Notes: a model not told the origin generated them from the letters alone. A DNA stretch of 46,254 nt from Clostridiales bacterium UBA7285 (GCA_002472145.1 DKRJ01000031.1:1-46254); one strand, 5' to 3'; shown: positions 25,576 to 34,440, numbered from the stretch's first letter. Program-made: numbers and translations.

Positions 25576-26904
25576 TCAGATAACCACGGTGAATGTGATG
25601 CTCTTTCCGTCGCGGCTGGACGCTTCAATCCTGCCGTCGTGCGCCTCGACGATGGATCCCGCCATCGACAGGCCGATGCCGCTTCCCTTTATCTCTCCGC
25701 CGCGGGAAGTGTCGCCGCGGTAGAAGCGTTCGAACAGTTTATCCTGTCTGCCCGGCGTCAGGCCCTCAGCCTCGTTCGTCTCGGTAAGCACAGTTTTGCG
25801 CCCGCGCTTCGACAGAGTGAAGCGTATGGTGCCGCCGGACGCGTATTTCGTCGCGTTATCGGCGAGGATCCCGACGAGGCCGCTGAGGGCGTTTTTGTTC
25901 CCGCGCACCGAGACGTCAGGCTCTATCGACGTAGCGATCTTCAGCCCGCGCTGCTCGGCGACGAGTTTGAACGGCTCGACTGAGTCTATCACGAGGCGCG
26001 AAAAATCGAGTTCCTCCATCGGGAGGTCTTCTTTTGCCTCGTCCATACGCGAAAGGTCGACCATCTTTCCGATCAGAGCGCTCATCCTGTCTACCTGCTC
26101 TGAGATCGAATCGGTCCATTTACTCTCGCCCGAATCCATCTCTATGACCTCGCTGCACGATTTTATCACGGCGAGCGGAGTTTTCAGGTCGTGGCTGGCG
26201 TTGGTGATGAAGCGCTTCTGCTTTTCGTAGCTTTCGGCTATCGGCTTGATCATCCTCGGCGACAGGAGGATGATCGCTATCGAGATCGCGGCAAAACCGG
26301 CGAGCGCGACGAGCATGCTGGTGCCTAGAAACGACCTGACCGAATTGATTCCCCGTGTGGCGTCGACGAAGATATACATTATGCCGTCTTCGGCATCGAC
26401 CCGGGCGTAGCGGTAATTCCCGCTGTAGCCTTTTTCTTTTCCGGACGCAAAGACTTCCTTTGCCATGCTTTCGGCTTCGGACGTCGAGACAGCGGCTATT
26501 TTACCCGTGTCGGTCGTGACTACGTCGGAGCCGTCCGAACTCAGCGTAACTGTGAAGAAGCGGGTCTCGAAAGGAGTCTCCGCCGTTATGAAATCGTTCT
26601 TTCCCTGACGCTTGCCGTCGTCAGCGGCATCAGGCTTAGCCGGCGGCTCTGAGCCGGGATCGGAAGGGGTCGAAGCCTGTGAGTCGGCCGACTGATCGCC
26701 GGACGCGGAAGGGTCGGACGCCGACGGAGTGCCGAAGTCCTTGAATCTGCCGCCTCCCTCCGCCAGGACTTCGATCACGGAATCGTACTGCGCGGTCGTC
26801 TCGCGGTAGTTCATGATGTTCACGATCCCCATGAGTGCCAAAAGAACGACAAATACCGCCGTGACGGACATTATGACGACTCTTCTCCTGAGTTTCTTTA
26901 TCAT
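25576..26904 (-). CDS. Two-TM sensor histidine kinase
   Basis: A 442-residue kinase: TM near 10-30; an external domain of about 160 residues with a Ser/Asp/Pro-rich low-complexity start (about 58-100); TM near 195-216; HisKA with H238 in NASHDLKTPLAVI; HATPase with ADNATKYAS, LFERFYRGD and GSGIGLSMAG. It overlaps the response regulator upstream (ATGA), so the two are coupled. The external part, free of any known ligand-binding domain I can name, probably senses an envelope signal. Given the position, the divergent transporter operon at 29726 is the likely target. Confidence 0.92.
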   Translation of the reverse strand: MIKKLRRRVVIMSVTAVFVVLLALMGIVNIMNYRETTAQYDSVIEVLAEGGGRFKDFGTPSASDPSASGDQSADSQASTPSDPGSEPPAKPDAADDGKRQGKNDFITAETPFETRFFTVTLSSDGSDVVTTDTGKIAAVSTSEAESMAKEVFASGKEKGYSGNYRYARVDAEDGIMYIFVDATRGINSVRSFLGTSMLVALAGFAAISIAIILLSPRMIKPIAESYEKQKRFITNASHDLKTPLAVIKSCSEVIEMDSGESKWTDSISEQVDRMSALIGKMVDLSRMDEAKEDLPMEELDFSRLVIDSVEPFKLVAEQRGLKIATSIEPDVSVRGNKNALSGLVGILADNATKYASGGTIRFTLSKRGRKTVLTETNEAEGLTPGRQDKLFERFYRGDTSRGGEIKGSGIGLSMAGSIVEAHDGRIEASSRDGKSITFTVVI

Positions 26905-27590
26905 CGTTTATCTTCCTGTTTCTCTTCCTCGAGCAGATATCCCACGCCGCGGGCGGCTTTGATCTTAACGCCTGAGCCTATGTCGGCGAGTTTCTTCCTC
27001 AGCCCGGAGATGTTCACCCAGACCACGTTTATCTCGGCGTCGGCGTCGTAGCCCCAGATCTTATCCATGAACCGCTCGGTCGGGATGACTTTTCCGGAAT
27101 TGGTCATGAGCATCTCCATTATCTGATATTCCTTGTTCGCGAGCCTCACGCTGCCGCCCGGACCTTTGAGGACAAATCCCGCCCTGTCGAGTTTCAGGTC
27201 GCCGAATTCCAGGTCGCTGCCCGTCGTTTCCGGCTGACGCCTCGTTATGGCGCGGAGCCTGGCGAGCAGTTCCTTCATCGCGAAGGGCTTCGTCAGATAG
27301 TCGTCCGCTCCCGCGTCGAGGCCGGTGATCTTATCGTTCAGTTCGCTCTTTGCCGTCAGCATTATAACGGGCAGCGGATTGCCGTCCGCGCGGAGTTCCT
27401 TCACGACTTCGATGCCGTCTTTGCCCGGCATCATTATATCCAGGATCGCGGCGTCGTAATCGCCTTCTCTCAGATAGTCTATCGCGTCGTTCCCGTTATA
27501 TACCGCGTCCACGGAATAGTTGCTCTTTTCGAGCAGGGTGACGAGCGCGTCGGAGAGCATTTTTTCGTCTTCTGCCAGCAATAGTCTCAT
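26901..27590 (-). CDS. OmpR/PhoB-family response regulator
   Basis: A 229-residue regulator with acidic residues E7/D8, phosphoacceptor D51 in ILDIMMPG, LTAKSE with the switch Thr, LTKPF with the conserved Lys, and a winged-helix C-terminus (KEYQIMEMLMTNSGKVIPTERF ... GVGYLLEEE; only the core MLMTNSGKVIP need be noted). AAAGG precedes the ATG by 8 bases. It follows pcp at 69 bases, a gap filled by stop-containing tandem repeats, so it may be transcribed with sbcD and pcp. The partner kinase overlaps its 3' end. Confidence 0.92.
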   Translation of the reverse strand: MRLLLAEDEKMLSDALVTLLEKSNYSVDAVYNGNDAIDYLREGDYDAAILDIMMPGKDGIEVVKELRADGNPLPVIMLTAKSELNDKITGLDAGADDYLTKPFAMKELLARLRAITRRQPETTGSDLEFGDLKLDRAGFVLKGPGGSVRLANKEYQIMEMLMTNSGKVIPTERFMDKIWGYDADAEINVVWVNISGLRKKLADIGSGVKIKAARGVGYLLEEEKQEDKR

Positions 27591-27604
27591 ATCTCAGACC
27601 TTTC

Positions 27605-27676
27605 TTTATCCGCGTATCGCGCTTTATCCGCGTTTCACGCTTTATCCGCGTATCGCGTTTTATCCGCGTATCGCAC
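27605..27676 (-). repeat. Four 18-bp tandem repeats carrying the pcp stop codon
   Basis: Minus-strand units of pattern GCGATACGCGGATAAA plus two bases. The first unit encodes the last residues of Pcp (AIRG) and its TAA. As the period is a multiple of three, every copy puts another TAA in the same frame. Copies 1, 2 and 4 are nearly identical; copy 3 has GTGAAA instead of GCGATA. Confidence 0.95.
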
Positions 27677-28262
27677 GCAGCGCGGCTTCTATGCCGCGGG
27701 CCGACGTATCGACGGACATGCTCGGCTGATCCTGTCTCATGCCCGAAACCTGTTCGGGTGAGAAAGGAATGTGGATGAAACCGCCGAGCATCCCCGGGAA
27801 TTCCTTCTGCTCATAGTACAGGACCCCGTACATGAGATGGTTGCATACATATGTGCCCGCGGACATCGACACGGATGCCGGAACTCCGGCCTGCTTCACG
27901 GCCGAGACGATCGCGTCGACTGGGACAGTGGCGAAATATGAATCGCTTCCGTCCTCGAATATCTTTTCCGCGCGCGGCTGATTGCCCTCGTTGTCCGGTA
28001 TCGACGCGTCCGCGAAATTGACGGCGACACGCTCCGGAGTGAGGACCGTCCTGCCTCCCGCCTGACCGATCGAGAGCACGGCGTCAGGCTTTTCGCGGCG
28101 CATCGCTTCGAGCACCGTATCTATGGACTTCCCAAAAACAGTCGGGACGGTGAGTTTCACCAGTTCCACGCCCTCCGGGGCGCGGACCGACTTCACCGCC
28201 TCGAGGGCCGGATTCACTTTTTCTCCGCCGAACGGGTCAAAGGCTGTCAGGAGTATTTTCAT
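27660..28262 (-). CDS. pcp: Pyroglutamyl-peptidase I (pyrrolidone-carboxylate peptidase)
   Basis: Removes N-terminal pyroglutamate from peptides in the cytoplasm. Family signs: ILLTAFDPFGGEKVNPA at the N-terminus, the catalytic Glu in GGRTVLTPERVAVN, the catalytic Cys in SAGTYVCNHLMYG, and the catalytic His in GGFIHIPF. The 200-residue length is normal. AGGAGG precedes the start, and the ATG overlaps the sbcD stop (ATGA), so expression is coupled to sbcD. Its 3' end, including the stop, is repeated four times. Confidence 0.95.
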   Translation of the reverse strand: MKILLTAFDPFGGEKVNPALEAVKSVRAPEGVELVKLTVPTVFGKSIDTVLEAMRREKPDAVLSIGQAGGRTVLTPERVAVNFADASIPDNEGNQPRAEKIFEDGSDSYFATVPVDAIVSAVKQAGVPASVSMSAGTYVCNHLMYGVLYYEQKEFPGMLGGFIHIPFSPEQVSGMRQDQPSMSVDTSARGIEAALRAIRG

Positions 28263-29398
28263 CGGTTTTCCTCCTCTTTCAGTATCTTGCGTATGACTCT
28301 GGCGGCGATGATCTTCTGGCCGTCGTCCATGCGCTCGATATCCTCTCCCTCGAGATAGTCCTTCAGGTGCTCGTCGGGATTCTCCTCGTCTGAAGCGGCC
28401 GGCTGCTCCGAGCCCGCGTAGTCGAGGACCATCAGGTTCTCGTAGATCCGGCTCAGCTTCTCGCCTGCGCCGTCGATCTCGTCCCTGTCGGTGAGGGTGA
28501 TGTGCATATAGTCATCGGTATTCGTATCCTCGTAGCTCGACTTATCGGTCAGTTCCGCGAATGTGCCGCTTATCTCGCGCATATCGCGCAGAGGCACAAG
28601 AGGGACCGTCCTGAGCAGCAGGTCTCCCCTGCGCTTCATCTCGGCTATGGTGACTGTTTTATCGCGTCCGGCCTCGGCAAACGAATACTTCAGCGGAGCT
28701 CCGCAGTAGCGGATGCGCGGTTCGCCTATGTTCTGCGAGACGTGCAGGTGTCCCAGAGCGACGTAGTCGAATTTCGCGAATACCGTGGAACTGACGATGC
28801 CTTCGCCGCTCGGCGCTGTCCTTTCGGAATTCGACCTCGCTCCGCCGATCACGAACTGGTGTGCGACAAGCACCGAACGGTTCATCGGCCCGGTCGACAT
28901 CCGGGCGATCGCTGCCTTAGCCGCGTCGTTATACGATTTTGCCGCGCAGCCGGGAAAGGCCTGATTCGCCGTCTCAGGTGCGATGTGCGGAAGCAGGAAG
29001 ACGTCGAGCCTGCCGTATTCGTCAAACAGCGGGTACGGCCTGATCTTTCCATCCCCGGAGAGCGAGGACAAAACAGACGTCGCGGCGTGGATGCCTTTTT
29101 TCGCGGCGTCCGCCGGCAGACTGCCCGCTATGCTTTCCTCCGTGTCGTGCCTGCCTCTGATAACGAACGTCTCAGCTCCGAGAGACGTCATCTTTTCAAG
29201 GAAATCGCGGAACACGGAGAGTTCCTCCGCGCTCGGCCGTTCTTTGTCGAAGACGTCGCCCGCTATCAGCAGGGCGCACGGCATCTCGCGGGAAACGAGC
29301 CCGGCGACCTCGTTCAGTATGTATTTCTGATCCTCCAGCATGGAAAAGCCGTTCACGCGTCTTCCGATGTGAAGATCGGATATGTGCACCAGTTTCAT
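28259..29398 (-). CDS. sbcD: SbcD-like DNA repair exonuclease with altered metal motif
   Basis: A 379-residue Mre11/SbcD-type metallophosphoesterase. SbcD with SbcC processes DNA ends and hairpins. Seen motifs: I, HISDLHIG; II, AGDVFDKERPS; IV, LVAHQFV; V, LGHLHVSQ; capping and C-terminal domains follow. Motif III is odd: the near-invariant GNHD/E reads GRHD (IRGRHDTEES), replacing the metal-ligand Asn by Arg (codon AGG, two changes from AAC). No sbcC is adjacent; pcp and a two-component system follow instead. It may be an inactive or repurposed relative, so the symbol is used at family level. On the minus strand a TATAAT (29480-29475) about 70 bases upstream is a candidate -10. Confidence 0.82.
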   Translation of the reverse strand: MKLVHISDLHIGRRVNGFSMLEDQKYILNEVAGLVSREMPCALLIAGDVFDKERPSAEELSVFRDFLEKMTSLGAETFVIRGRHDTEESIAGSLPADAAKKGIHAATSVLSSLSGDGKIRPYPLFDEYGRLDVFLLPHIAPETANQAFPGCAAKSYNDAAKAAIARMSTGPMNRSVLVAHQFVIGGARSNSERTAPSGEGIVSSTVFAKFDYVALGHLHVSQNIGEPRIRYCGAPLKYSFAEAGRDKTVTIAEMKRRGDLLLRTVPLVPLRDMREISGTFAELTDKSSYEDTNTDDYMHITLTDRDEIDGAGEKLSRIYENLMVLDYAGSEQPAASDEENPDEHLKDYLEGEDIERMDDGQKIIAARVIRKILKEEENR

Positions 29399-29474
29399 AT
29401 TCCGTTCTGCTCCGGCCGGTTTAAAATGCCGCCGATATCAAATATACGCGGCGTACCTAAAATATACCTTATCG

Positions 29475-29480
29475 ATTATA
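29475..29480 (-). promoter_or_regulatory. Candidate -10 element for sbcD - pcp - two-component operon
   Basis: TATAAT on the minus strand about 75 bases before the sbcD ATG; no good -35 at 17 bp. Confidence 0.35.
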
Positions 29481-29569
29481 TCATCAGCGAAAGCAAAATT
29501 TACGGGGAAAAGAAAGTATACTTGAAAACGCCCGCTGCCCGGCGCGGTTTACACCGATCCCGTAAATTA

Positions 29570-29640
29570 TTAATAATCGCTTAATTTCATCGTTAATCGG
29601 GCTTCCGGCGTGGACAAAACCATCCGCCACGTTATATACT
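29570..29640 (+). promoter_or_regulatory. Promoter of the adaptor/MacB-like operon with TTAAT triple repeat
   Basis: TTAAT occurs at 29570, 29581 and 29593 (steps 11 and 12 bp), immediately upstream of TGGACA (29611-29616), an 18-bp spacer and TATACT (29635-29640). Helically phased direct repeats abutting the -35 are typical of OmpR-family activators; the regulator at 26901 is the obvious candidate. The remaining 29399-29569 holds only the sbcD leader and promoter region. Confidence 0.55.
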
Positions 29641-29725
29641 TTTTGTGTACAGGGTGTTTAAGCCCGCTCCGCGGGATGCCCGGCGCGCTGTTTGATCTCT
29701 CACGTTGTTCTGTCAGGAGGAAACG

Positions 29726-30829
29726 ATGACAAAAAAGAAAAAAGCGATAATGGCGATCGTGATCATAGCCATAGCTGCTCTTGCCGTGGCGGCATATCAT
29801 TTCCTGCGCTCCGGCGGGGGATCCGGATACGAAGGCGCGGTCTTCGTCCAGAAGGTGTCCGACCTTACCGGATCTGCGGCCGTCGACAGATACTCCGGGG
29901 TCGCGGAGGCGCAGCAGACTACGGACTATAAAAAAGATTCGTCACAGGAGATAGACGAGATATACGTGAAGGTCGGCGACACAGTCGAGAAGGACACTCC
30001 ACTGTTCAAATACGACGTAAAGAACGCGGAGAACCAGATAGCCACGATCAACCTCGACATCGAGGGGCTCAACAACGACATCGCCGTGCTCGAGGAAAGC
30101 GGCAGCACCACCGACATCAAACTCCAGATCAGCGAAAAGCAGATCGAGATCAAGCAGAAACAGGCAGAGATAGCGTCATATCAGAAGCAGATCGATCAGT
30201 CCGTGGTGAAGGCGTCTTTTGCCGGCATCGTAAAATCGGTCAACGCGGACGGCGGATACGACCAGCAGACGGGAAACGAACTGCCCGTAGTCTCAGTCAC
30301 TCAGTCCGGGGACATCACGATCAAAGGCAAAGTCAGCGAGCAGAGCATAGGGACGCTGACCGTCGGCATGAATGTGATAGTCAGATCGCGTGTCGACGAG
30401 ACTAAGACATGGAAAGGCACGATCTCCAGGATCGACACGGAGCCATCTTCCGATAACAATAACAATGGCTACTACGGAGAGGAATCGGGCGAATCAGCCT
30501 CCAAATACCCGTTCTACGCCGCCCTCGAAAACACAGACGGCCTGATGCTCGGACAGCACGTATTCATCGAGCCCGACTACGGTCAGGGAGAGGTAAGGGA
30601 AGGGATCTGGCTCGACCAGGGCTTCATCGCCTACGGAGACGACGGCTCCGCGTACGTCTGGGCGGATAAGGACGGAAAACTCGAGAAGCGCTCCGTGACC
30701 TTAGGCGAGACCGACGATGAGGATTTCACCGTTCAGATAGCCGAAGGCCTTTCGGAAAGCGATAAGATCGCGTATCCGGACGACACGCTCCGCGAAGGCG
30801 CGAAGACCACCGATTCGCTGGGAGAGTGA
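29726..30829 (+). CDS. Membrane-fusion (HlyD/MacA/YknX-type) adaptor, first copy
   Basis: About 367 residues: basic start and one TM anchor (MTKKKKAIMAIVIIAIAALAV...), then the adaptor layout: a first half-lipoyl strand set with IDEIYVKVGDTVEKDTPLF, a coiled-coil hairpin (about 105-160, rich in Gln/Glu/Ile), the return lipoyl half VKASFAGIVKSVNADGGYD, and beta-barrel and membrane-proximal parts (GDITIKGKVSEQSIGTLTVG). In Gram-positive bacteria such adaptors serve MacB-like exporters. The ATG at 29726 has AGGAGG 5 bases upstream; the longer TTG frame was rejected. Four genes follow in an unbroken operon with the ATPase 4 bases away. Confidence 0.87.
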   Translation: MTKKKKAIMAIVIIAIAALAVAAYHFLRSGGGSGYEGAVFVQKVSDLTGSAAVDRYSGVAEAQQTTDYKKDSSQEIDEIYVKVGDTVEKDTPLFKYDVKNAENQIATINLDIEGLNNDIAVLEESGSTTDIKLQISEKQIEIKQKQAEIASYQKQIDQSVVKASFAGIVKSVNADGGYDQQTGNELPVVSVTQSGDITIKGKVSEQSIGTLTVGMNVIVRSRVDETKTWKGTISRIDTEPSSDNNNNGYYGEESGESASKYPFYAALENTDGLMLGQHVFIEPDYGQGEVREGIWLDQGFIAYGDDGSAYVWADKDGKLEKRSVTLGETDDEDFTVQIAEGLSESDKIAYPDDTLREGAKTTDSLGE

Positions 30830-30833
30830 CGCC

Positions 30834-31511
30834 ATGATAGTCGAACTGAAGAACATATATAAGAACTACGGCGACGGGGAAGCCGAAGTGCGCGTGCTGA
30901 AAGACGTCACCATGTCAGTCCGCGAAGGCGAATATCTGGCGGTGATGGGACCGTCGGGCAGCGGCAAATCCACGCTCATGAACATCCTCGGATGCCTCGA
31001 CCGCCCTACGAGCGGGACATATCTGCTGGACGGGCAGGACGTTTCGTCTCTCAGCGAGAATGAACTGGCATCCGTCCGGCTGAATAAAATAGGCTTCGTG
31101 TTCCAGACTTTCCAGCTCCTGCCGGGAGAGACCGCCGCGGAGAACGTCGCCCTGCCGCTGATCTACGCGGGAGTGCCTAAGGAAGAACGTCTGGAGCGCG
31201 CGACCGCCGAACTGGAAAAAGTGGGCCTGGGCGACCGGACGGATTTCCTGCCTTCACAGCTTTCAGGCGGGCAGAAGCAGAGAGTCGCCATAGCGAGGGC
31301 GATGATAAACGGGCCGAAACTCCTGCTCGCGGACGAGCCTACCGGAGCGCTCGACCAGGCGAGCGGGAAGCAGGTCATGGCTTTGTTCAGGAAGCTGAAC
31401 GAAGACGGAGTCACCGTTGTCATGATCACGCACGATGCGAGCATCGCGTCAAATGCCAATAAGATCGTGAAGATAATCGACGGGCGCCTGACCGGAGGTG
31501 AGAACGCATGA
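30834..31511 (+). CDS. ABC transporter ATPase (MacB/LolD class)
   Basis: A 225-residue stand-alone ATPase with Walker A GPSGSGKST, Q loop VFQTFQLLPGETAAENV, signature LSGGQKQR, Walker B LLADEPTGALD and switch ITHD. The sequence pattern is that of the ATPases that pair with MacB/FtsX-type permeases. It powers the permease at 33190. The start lies 4 bases after the stop of adaptor 1, and its end overlaps adaptor 2 (ATGA). Confidence 0.92.
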   Translation: MIVELKNIYKNYGDGEAEVRVLKDVTMSVREGEYLAVMGPSGSGKSTLMNILGCLDRPTSGTYLLDGQDVSSLSENELASVRLNKIGFVFQTFQLLPGETAAENVALPLIYAGVPKEERLERATAELEKVGLGDRTDFLPSQLSGGQKQRVAIARAMINGPKLLLADEPTGALDQASGKQVMALFRKLNEDGVTVVMITHDASIASNANKIVKIIDGRLTGGENA

Positions 31512-33196
31512 AAAAGAAGAAAAGGATGAGCGGCGGCGCGAAGGCCGTTCTGGTCACAGTGATCGTCGTGGCCGCGATAGTTTCGGGCGTTTTCATCGCA
31601 AAGGCCGTGAAAAAGGCGCGCACCGTAGTCGAGGTGACGCCTGTCGCGTACCTGAATATGGGGTACTATGAGGATCAGCAGACGTGCGACGCGACTGTCT
31701 ATGACAGCGACAGCCAGACAATCTATCCGGAAGCGACCCAGATCGTAAAGGAGGTCTACGTCACTAAAGGCCAGCAGGTGAAGGCTGGCGACAAACTCCT
31801 CGCGTACGACCTCTCCAGTCAGGAACTGACGTATCAGATGAAGCAGATCGAGGTGCAGAGGGACGAATACGATCTGGAGCAGCTCCGGAAGGAACTGTAC
31901 GAACTGGAGCACACGACGCCTGTACCGGAACCGACGCCTGGACCTGATCCGGACGAGCCCGACCAGCCTGACGAACCGTCTGACCCCGGCGAAAAGAAAA
32001 AGACCGCGGACGCATGGAACTACCTCGACGGAGACAGCGTCAACGACTTTCTTCCGGCGGATCCGGCTTTGACGGCAGCGCACGGCAGCGCCGCAAATCC
32101 TTACGTATATATCGTCACCGAAGATGGAAAGGTCTACGGGTCCTTCCTGAATAAACTGGCGGAGATGCCCGACGCATACGCCGAGATACAGATCCGCGGG
32201 GACAACTCTAAAGACGGCAGGCTCATACAGTCATGGACGATCTGGTCCGGCAGCCTTTCCGCGCCGTACGGGAACAGCGATTCCTGGACAGTAAAAGAGC
32301 ACGGCTCCGCGTCATCCGGGACTTCCGCGTCGTCCGCGTCAGTGGGGCTGTACAGACACGCGGATACCGGAACGGCATCCGGATCGGGAGGATCGACATC
32401 CGGATCAGGCAGCACGGATCTGGTCACGGGCGGCTCAGGCTCGGATGACTCAGGCGGCACCACGTACACAGCCGCAGAACTCGCCGAGGCGATCAGGCAG
32501 AAAAAACAGGACGTCAGGAACGCAGACCTGACTCTCAGAAGAGCGAAACTCGAACTTTCCATACTTTCCGAAAGCCTGAGCGACGGCGTCGTCTGCGCGA
32601 AGAAAGACGGTGTCGTATCGGTCGCGTCTGATCCGGCGGACCCGCCACAGGACGGCACGCCTTTCCTCAGGGTCGACTCAGGCTCGGGCGCGCTCGTGAA
32701 CGGAAGCGTCTCCGAACTGCTGCTGCCGAACGTAAAGGTGGGCCAGCAGATAACGGCTCAGAGTTGGACGACCGGCGAATCGTACACGGGGACCATCACC
32801 ACCGTAAACGACTACCCGAGCGATAACACATACTATTACAGCGGCAATCCGAACGCCTCATACTACGGATTCACGGCATCCATCGACGGCGCGCCTGATC
32901 TGGAGACCGGGACGTATCTGCAGCTTTCGTTCGACACTTCCGGCACTGAAGCGGGCAGCGTCATAGTAATAGAAAGCGCGTACGTCCGAAGGGACAACGG
33001 CGGCAAATACGTCATGAAGGATGATAACGGAGTCCTCGCAAAGCAGTACGTGAAGGTCGGAAAGACCGTCTACGGAAGTATGGTTTTGATCACAGACGGA
33101 ATCACGGAAGAAGACAAGATCGCGTTCCCGTACGGCGACGGAGCCGGCGAGGGCGTCAAAACAAAAGAAGCGGAGGAGGTCGACCTGAAATGGTAG
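31508..33196 (+). CDS. Membrane-fusion adaptor, second and larger copy
   Basis: A 562-residue protein with one N-terminal TM (about 13-32), a lipoyl half with TQIVKEVYVTKGQQVKAGDKLLAYD (core VKEVYVTKGQQVKAGD), a coiled-coil hairpin whose first helix ends near 125, a Pro/Asp/Glu-rich stretch, an extra domain of about 100 residues (about 165-260, with WNYLDGD, NPYVYIVTEDGKVYG and YAEIQIRGDN), a Gly/Ser-rich flexible stretch, the second helix, the return half (CAKKDGVVSVASDP) and beta-barrel regions. It is far longer than adaptor 1 because of that insertion. GGAGGTG precedes the ATG, which overlaps the ATPase stop. Two adaptors for one transporter suggest a hetero-oligomeric duct or alternative substrates. 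Confidence 0.85.
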   Translation: MKKKKRMSGGAKAVLVTVIVVAAIVSGVFIAKAVKKARTVVEVTPVAYLNMGYYEDQQTCDATVYDSDSQTIYPEATQIVKEVYVTKGQQVKAGDKLLAYDLSSQELTYQMKQIEVQRDEYDLEQLRKELYELEHTTPVPEPTPGPDPDEPDQPDEPSDPGEKKKTADAWNYLDGDSVNDFLPADPALTAAHGSAANPYVYIVTEDGKVYGSFLNKLAEMPDAYAEIQIRGDNSKDGRLIQSWTIWSGSLSAPYGNSDSWTVKEHGSASSGTSASSASVGLYRHADTGTASGSGGSTSGSGSTDLVTGGSGSDDSGGTTYTAAELAEAIRQKKQDVRNADLTLRRAKLELSILSESLSDGVVCAKKDGVVSVASDPADPPQDGTPFLRVDSGSGALVNGSVSELLLPNVKVGQQITAQSWTTGESYTGTITTVNDYPSDNTYYYSGNPNASYYGFTASIDGAPDLETGTYLQLSFDTSGTEAGSVIVIESAYVRRDNGGKYVMKDDNGVLAKQYVKVGKTVYGSMVLITDGITEEDKIAFPYGDGAGEGVKTKEAEEVDLKW

Positions 33197-34440
33197 AGAA
33201 CATCAGACTTGCATTTAAGGGCATCACGACTCATAAGCTCCGCTCGATACTGACGATGCTGGGCATAATCATCGGCATCGCGGCTATAATCGCCATAGTT
33301 TCGACGATAAAGGGCACGAACGATCAGATAAAGAAGAACCTCATCGGTTCCGGAGTGAACAACGTAAACATCTACCTCAGCGAATCCGACTGGGAGTACG
33401 ACTTTTCGTCAGGCATCCCGGAAGGGATCACAGAAGTCACCGAGGATCAGAAGAGCAGCCTCGAGTCGCTTGAAGGGGCTGAGACCGTCTCGCTCTTCCA
33501 CAGGCGCAGCGATTACGACGGGATATATCACCTCAACGTTTCACTCAGCGGAGGCTATGTCTACGGCGTGGACACCTCATATTTCGAGGCTGCGGGCCTG
33601 ACCGTCCGCCTGGGGCGGGGCATCAGCGAGGGAGACGTCAAAAACTTCCGCAAGGTGTGCGTCATAGACGAAACCGCCATGGAGACTCTCTTCACGGATA
33701 CGAACGACCCGGTCGGCAGCACAATAGAGATCAAGGGAGAGCCTTTCGCGGTCGTGGGAGTCGCGACGGAGAAACAGCAGTTCGAGCCGAACATCACGAC
33801 GATGGAAGAGTATTACACTTATTCTCAGGACAAGTCGGGGCGCGTATACGTTCCGACGAGCGTCTGGCCACTCCTGTACGAGTACGACGAACCCGAAAGC
33901 GTCGTGATACGCGCCGCGGACACGAACTACATGACGAACATCGGCAAACAGGCGGATGAGATCCTGAACGGCAGCATCTCATCGGACGCGTCGGTCAAAT
34001 ACAAAGCGGAAGACCTGATGCAGACTGCGAAGAACCTGCAGGATCTGACGAAGAGCACTAATTCTATGCTCATCTGGATAGCGGGTATATCCCTCCTCGT
34101 CGGAGGCATCGGCGTGATGAACATAATGCTGGTGTCGGTCACCGAGCGCACGAATGAGATCGGCCTGAAGAAGGCCATCGGAGCGCCGAAGAAAGCGATC
34201 ATGGATCAGTTCCTGACCGAGGCGGTGGTCCTGACTTCGCTCGGAGGCGTGATCGGTGTCGCAGTCGGGATAATCCTGGCGGAACTCATTTCGCAGGTGA
34301 ACGGGACACCTGTGGCCATCAGCTGGTCGGCGGCGGTGATCGCAGTCGTGTTTTCCATGGCGATTGGGATCATCTTTGGCATGCTGCCGTCGCGCAAGGC
34401 CGCGAACCTCGACCCGATCGAGGCACTGAGGCGGGAATAG
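33190..34440 (+). CDS. MacB/FtsX-type ABC permease
   Basis: A 416-residue permease with the MacB plan: N-terminal TM preceded by a basic stretch (AFKGITTHKLRSILTMLGIIIGIAAII), an external domain (about 45-280) and three C-terminal TM helices (about 293-320, 340-365, 380-400) with the family motif VTERTNEIGLKKAIGAPK and a closing PSRKAANLDPIEALRRE. It forms the exporter with the ATPase at 30834 and the two adaptors. It overlaps adaptor 2 by 7 bases with AGGAGGT 9 bases before the ATG. No terminator is evident after the stop. Confidence 0.92.
   Translation: MVENIRLAFKGITTHKLRSILTMLGIIIGIAAIIAIVSTIKGTNDQIKKNLIGSGVNNVNIYLSESDWEYDFSSGIPEGITEVTEDQKSSLESLEGAETVSLFHRRSDYDGIYHLNVSLSGGYVYGVDTSYFEAAGLTVRLGRGISEGDVKNFRKVCVIDETAMETLFTDTNDPVGSTIEIKGEPFAVVGVATEKQQFEPNITTMEEYYTYSQDKSGRVYVPTSVWPLLYEYDEPESVVIRAADTNYMTNIGKQADEILNGSISSDASVKYKAEDLMQTAKNLQDLTKSTNSMLIWIAGISLLVGGIGVMNIMLVSVTERTNEIGLKKAIGAPKKAIMDQFLTEAVVLTSLGGVIGVAVGIILAELISQVNGTPVAISWSAAVIAVVFSMAIGIIFGMLPSRKAANLDPIEALRRE

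Noticed and set aside
27605..27676. CRISPR array reading of the short repeats
   Set aside because: Units are contiguous without spacers, and repeat sequence differs from locus to locus; no cas gene is present.
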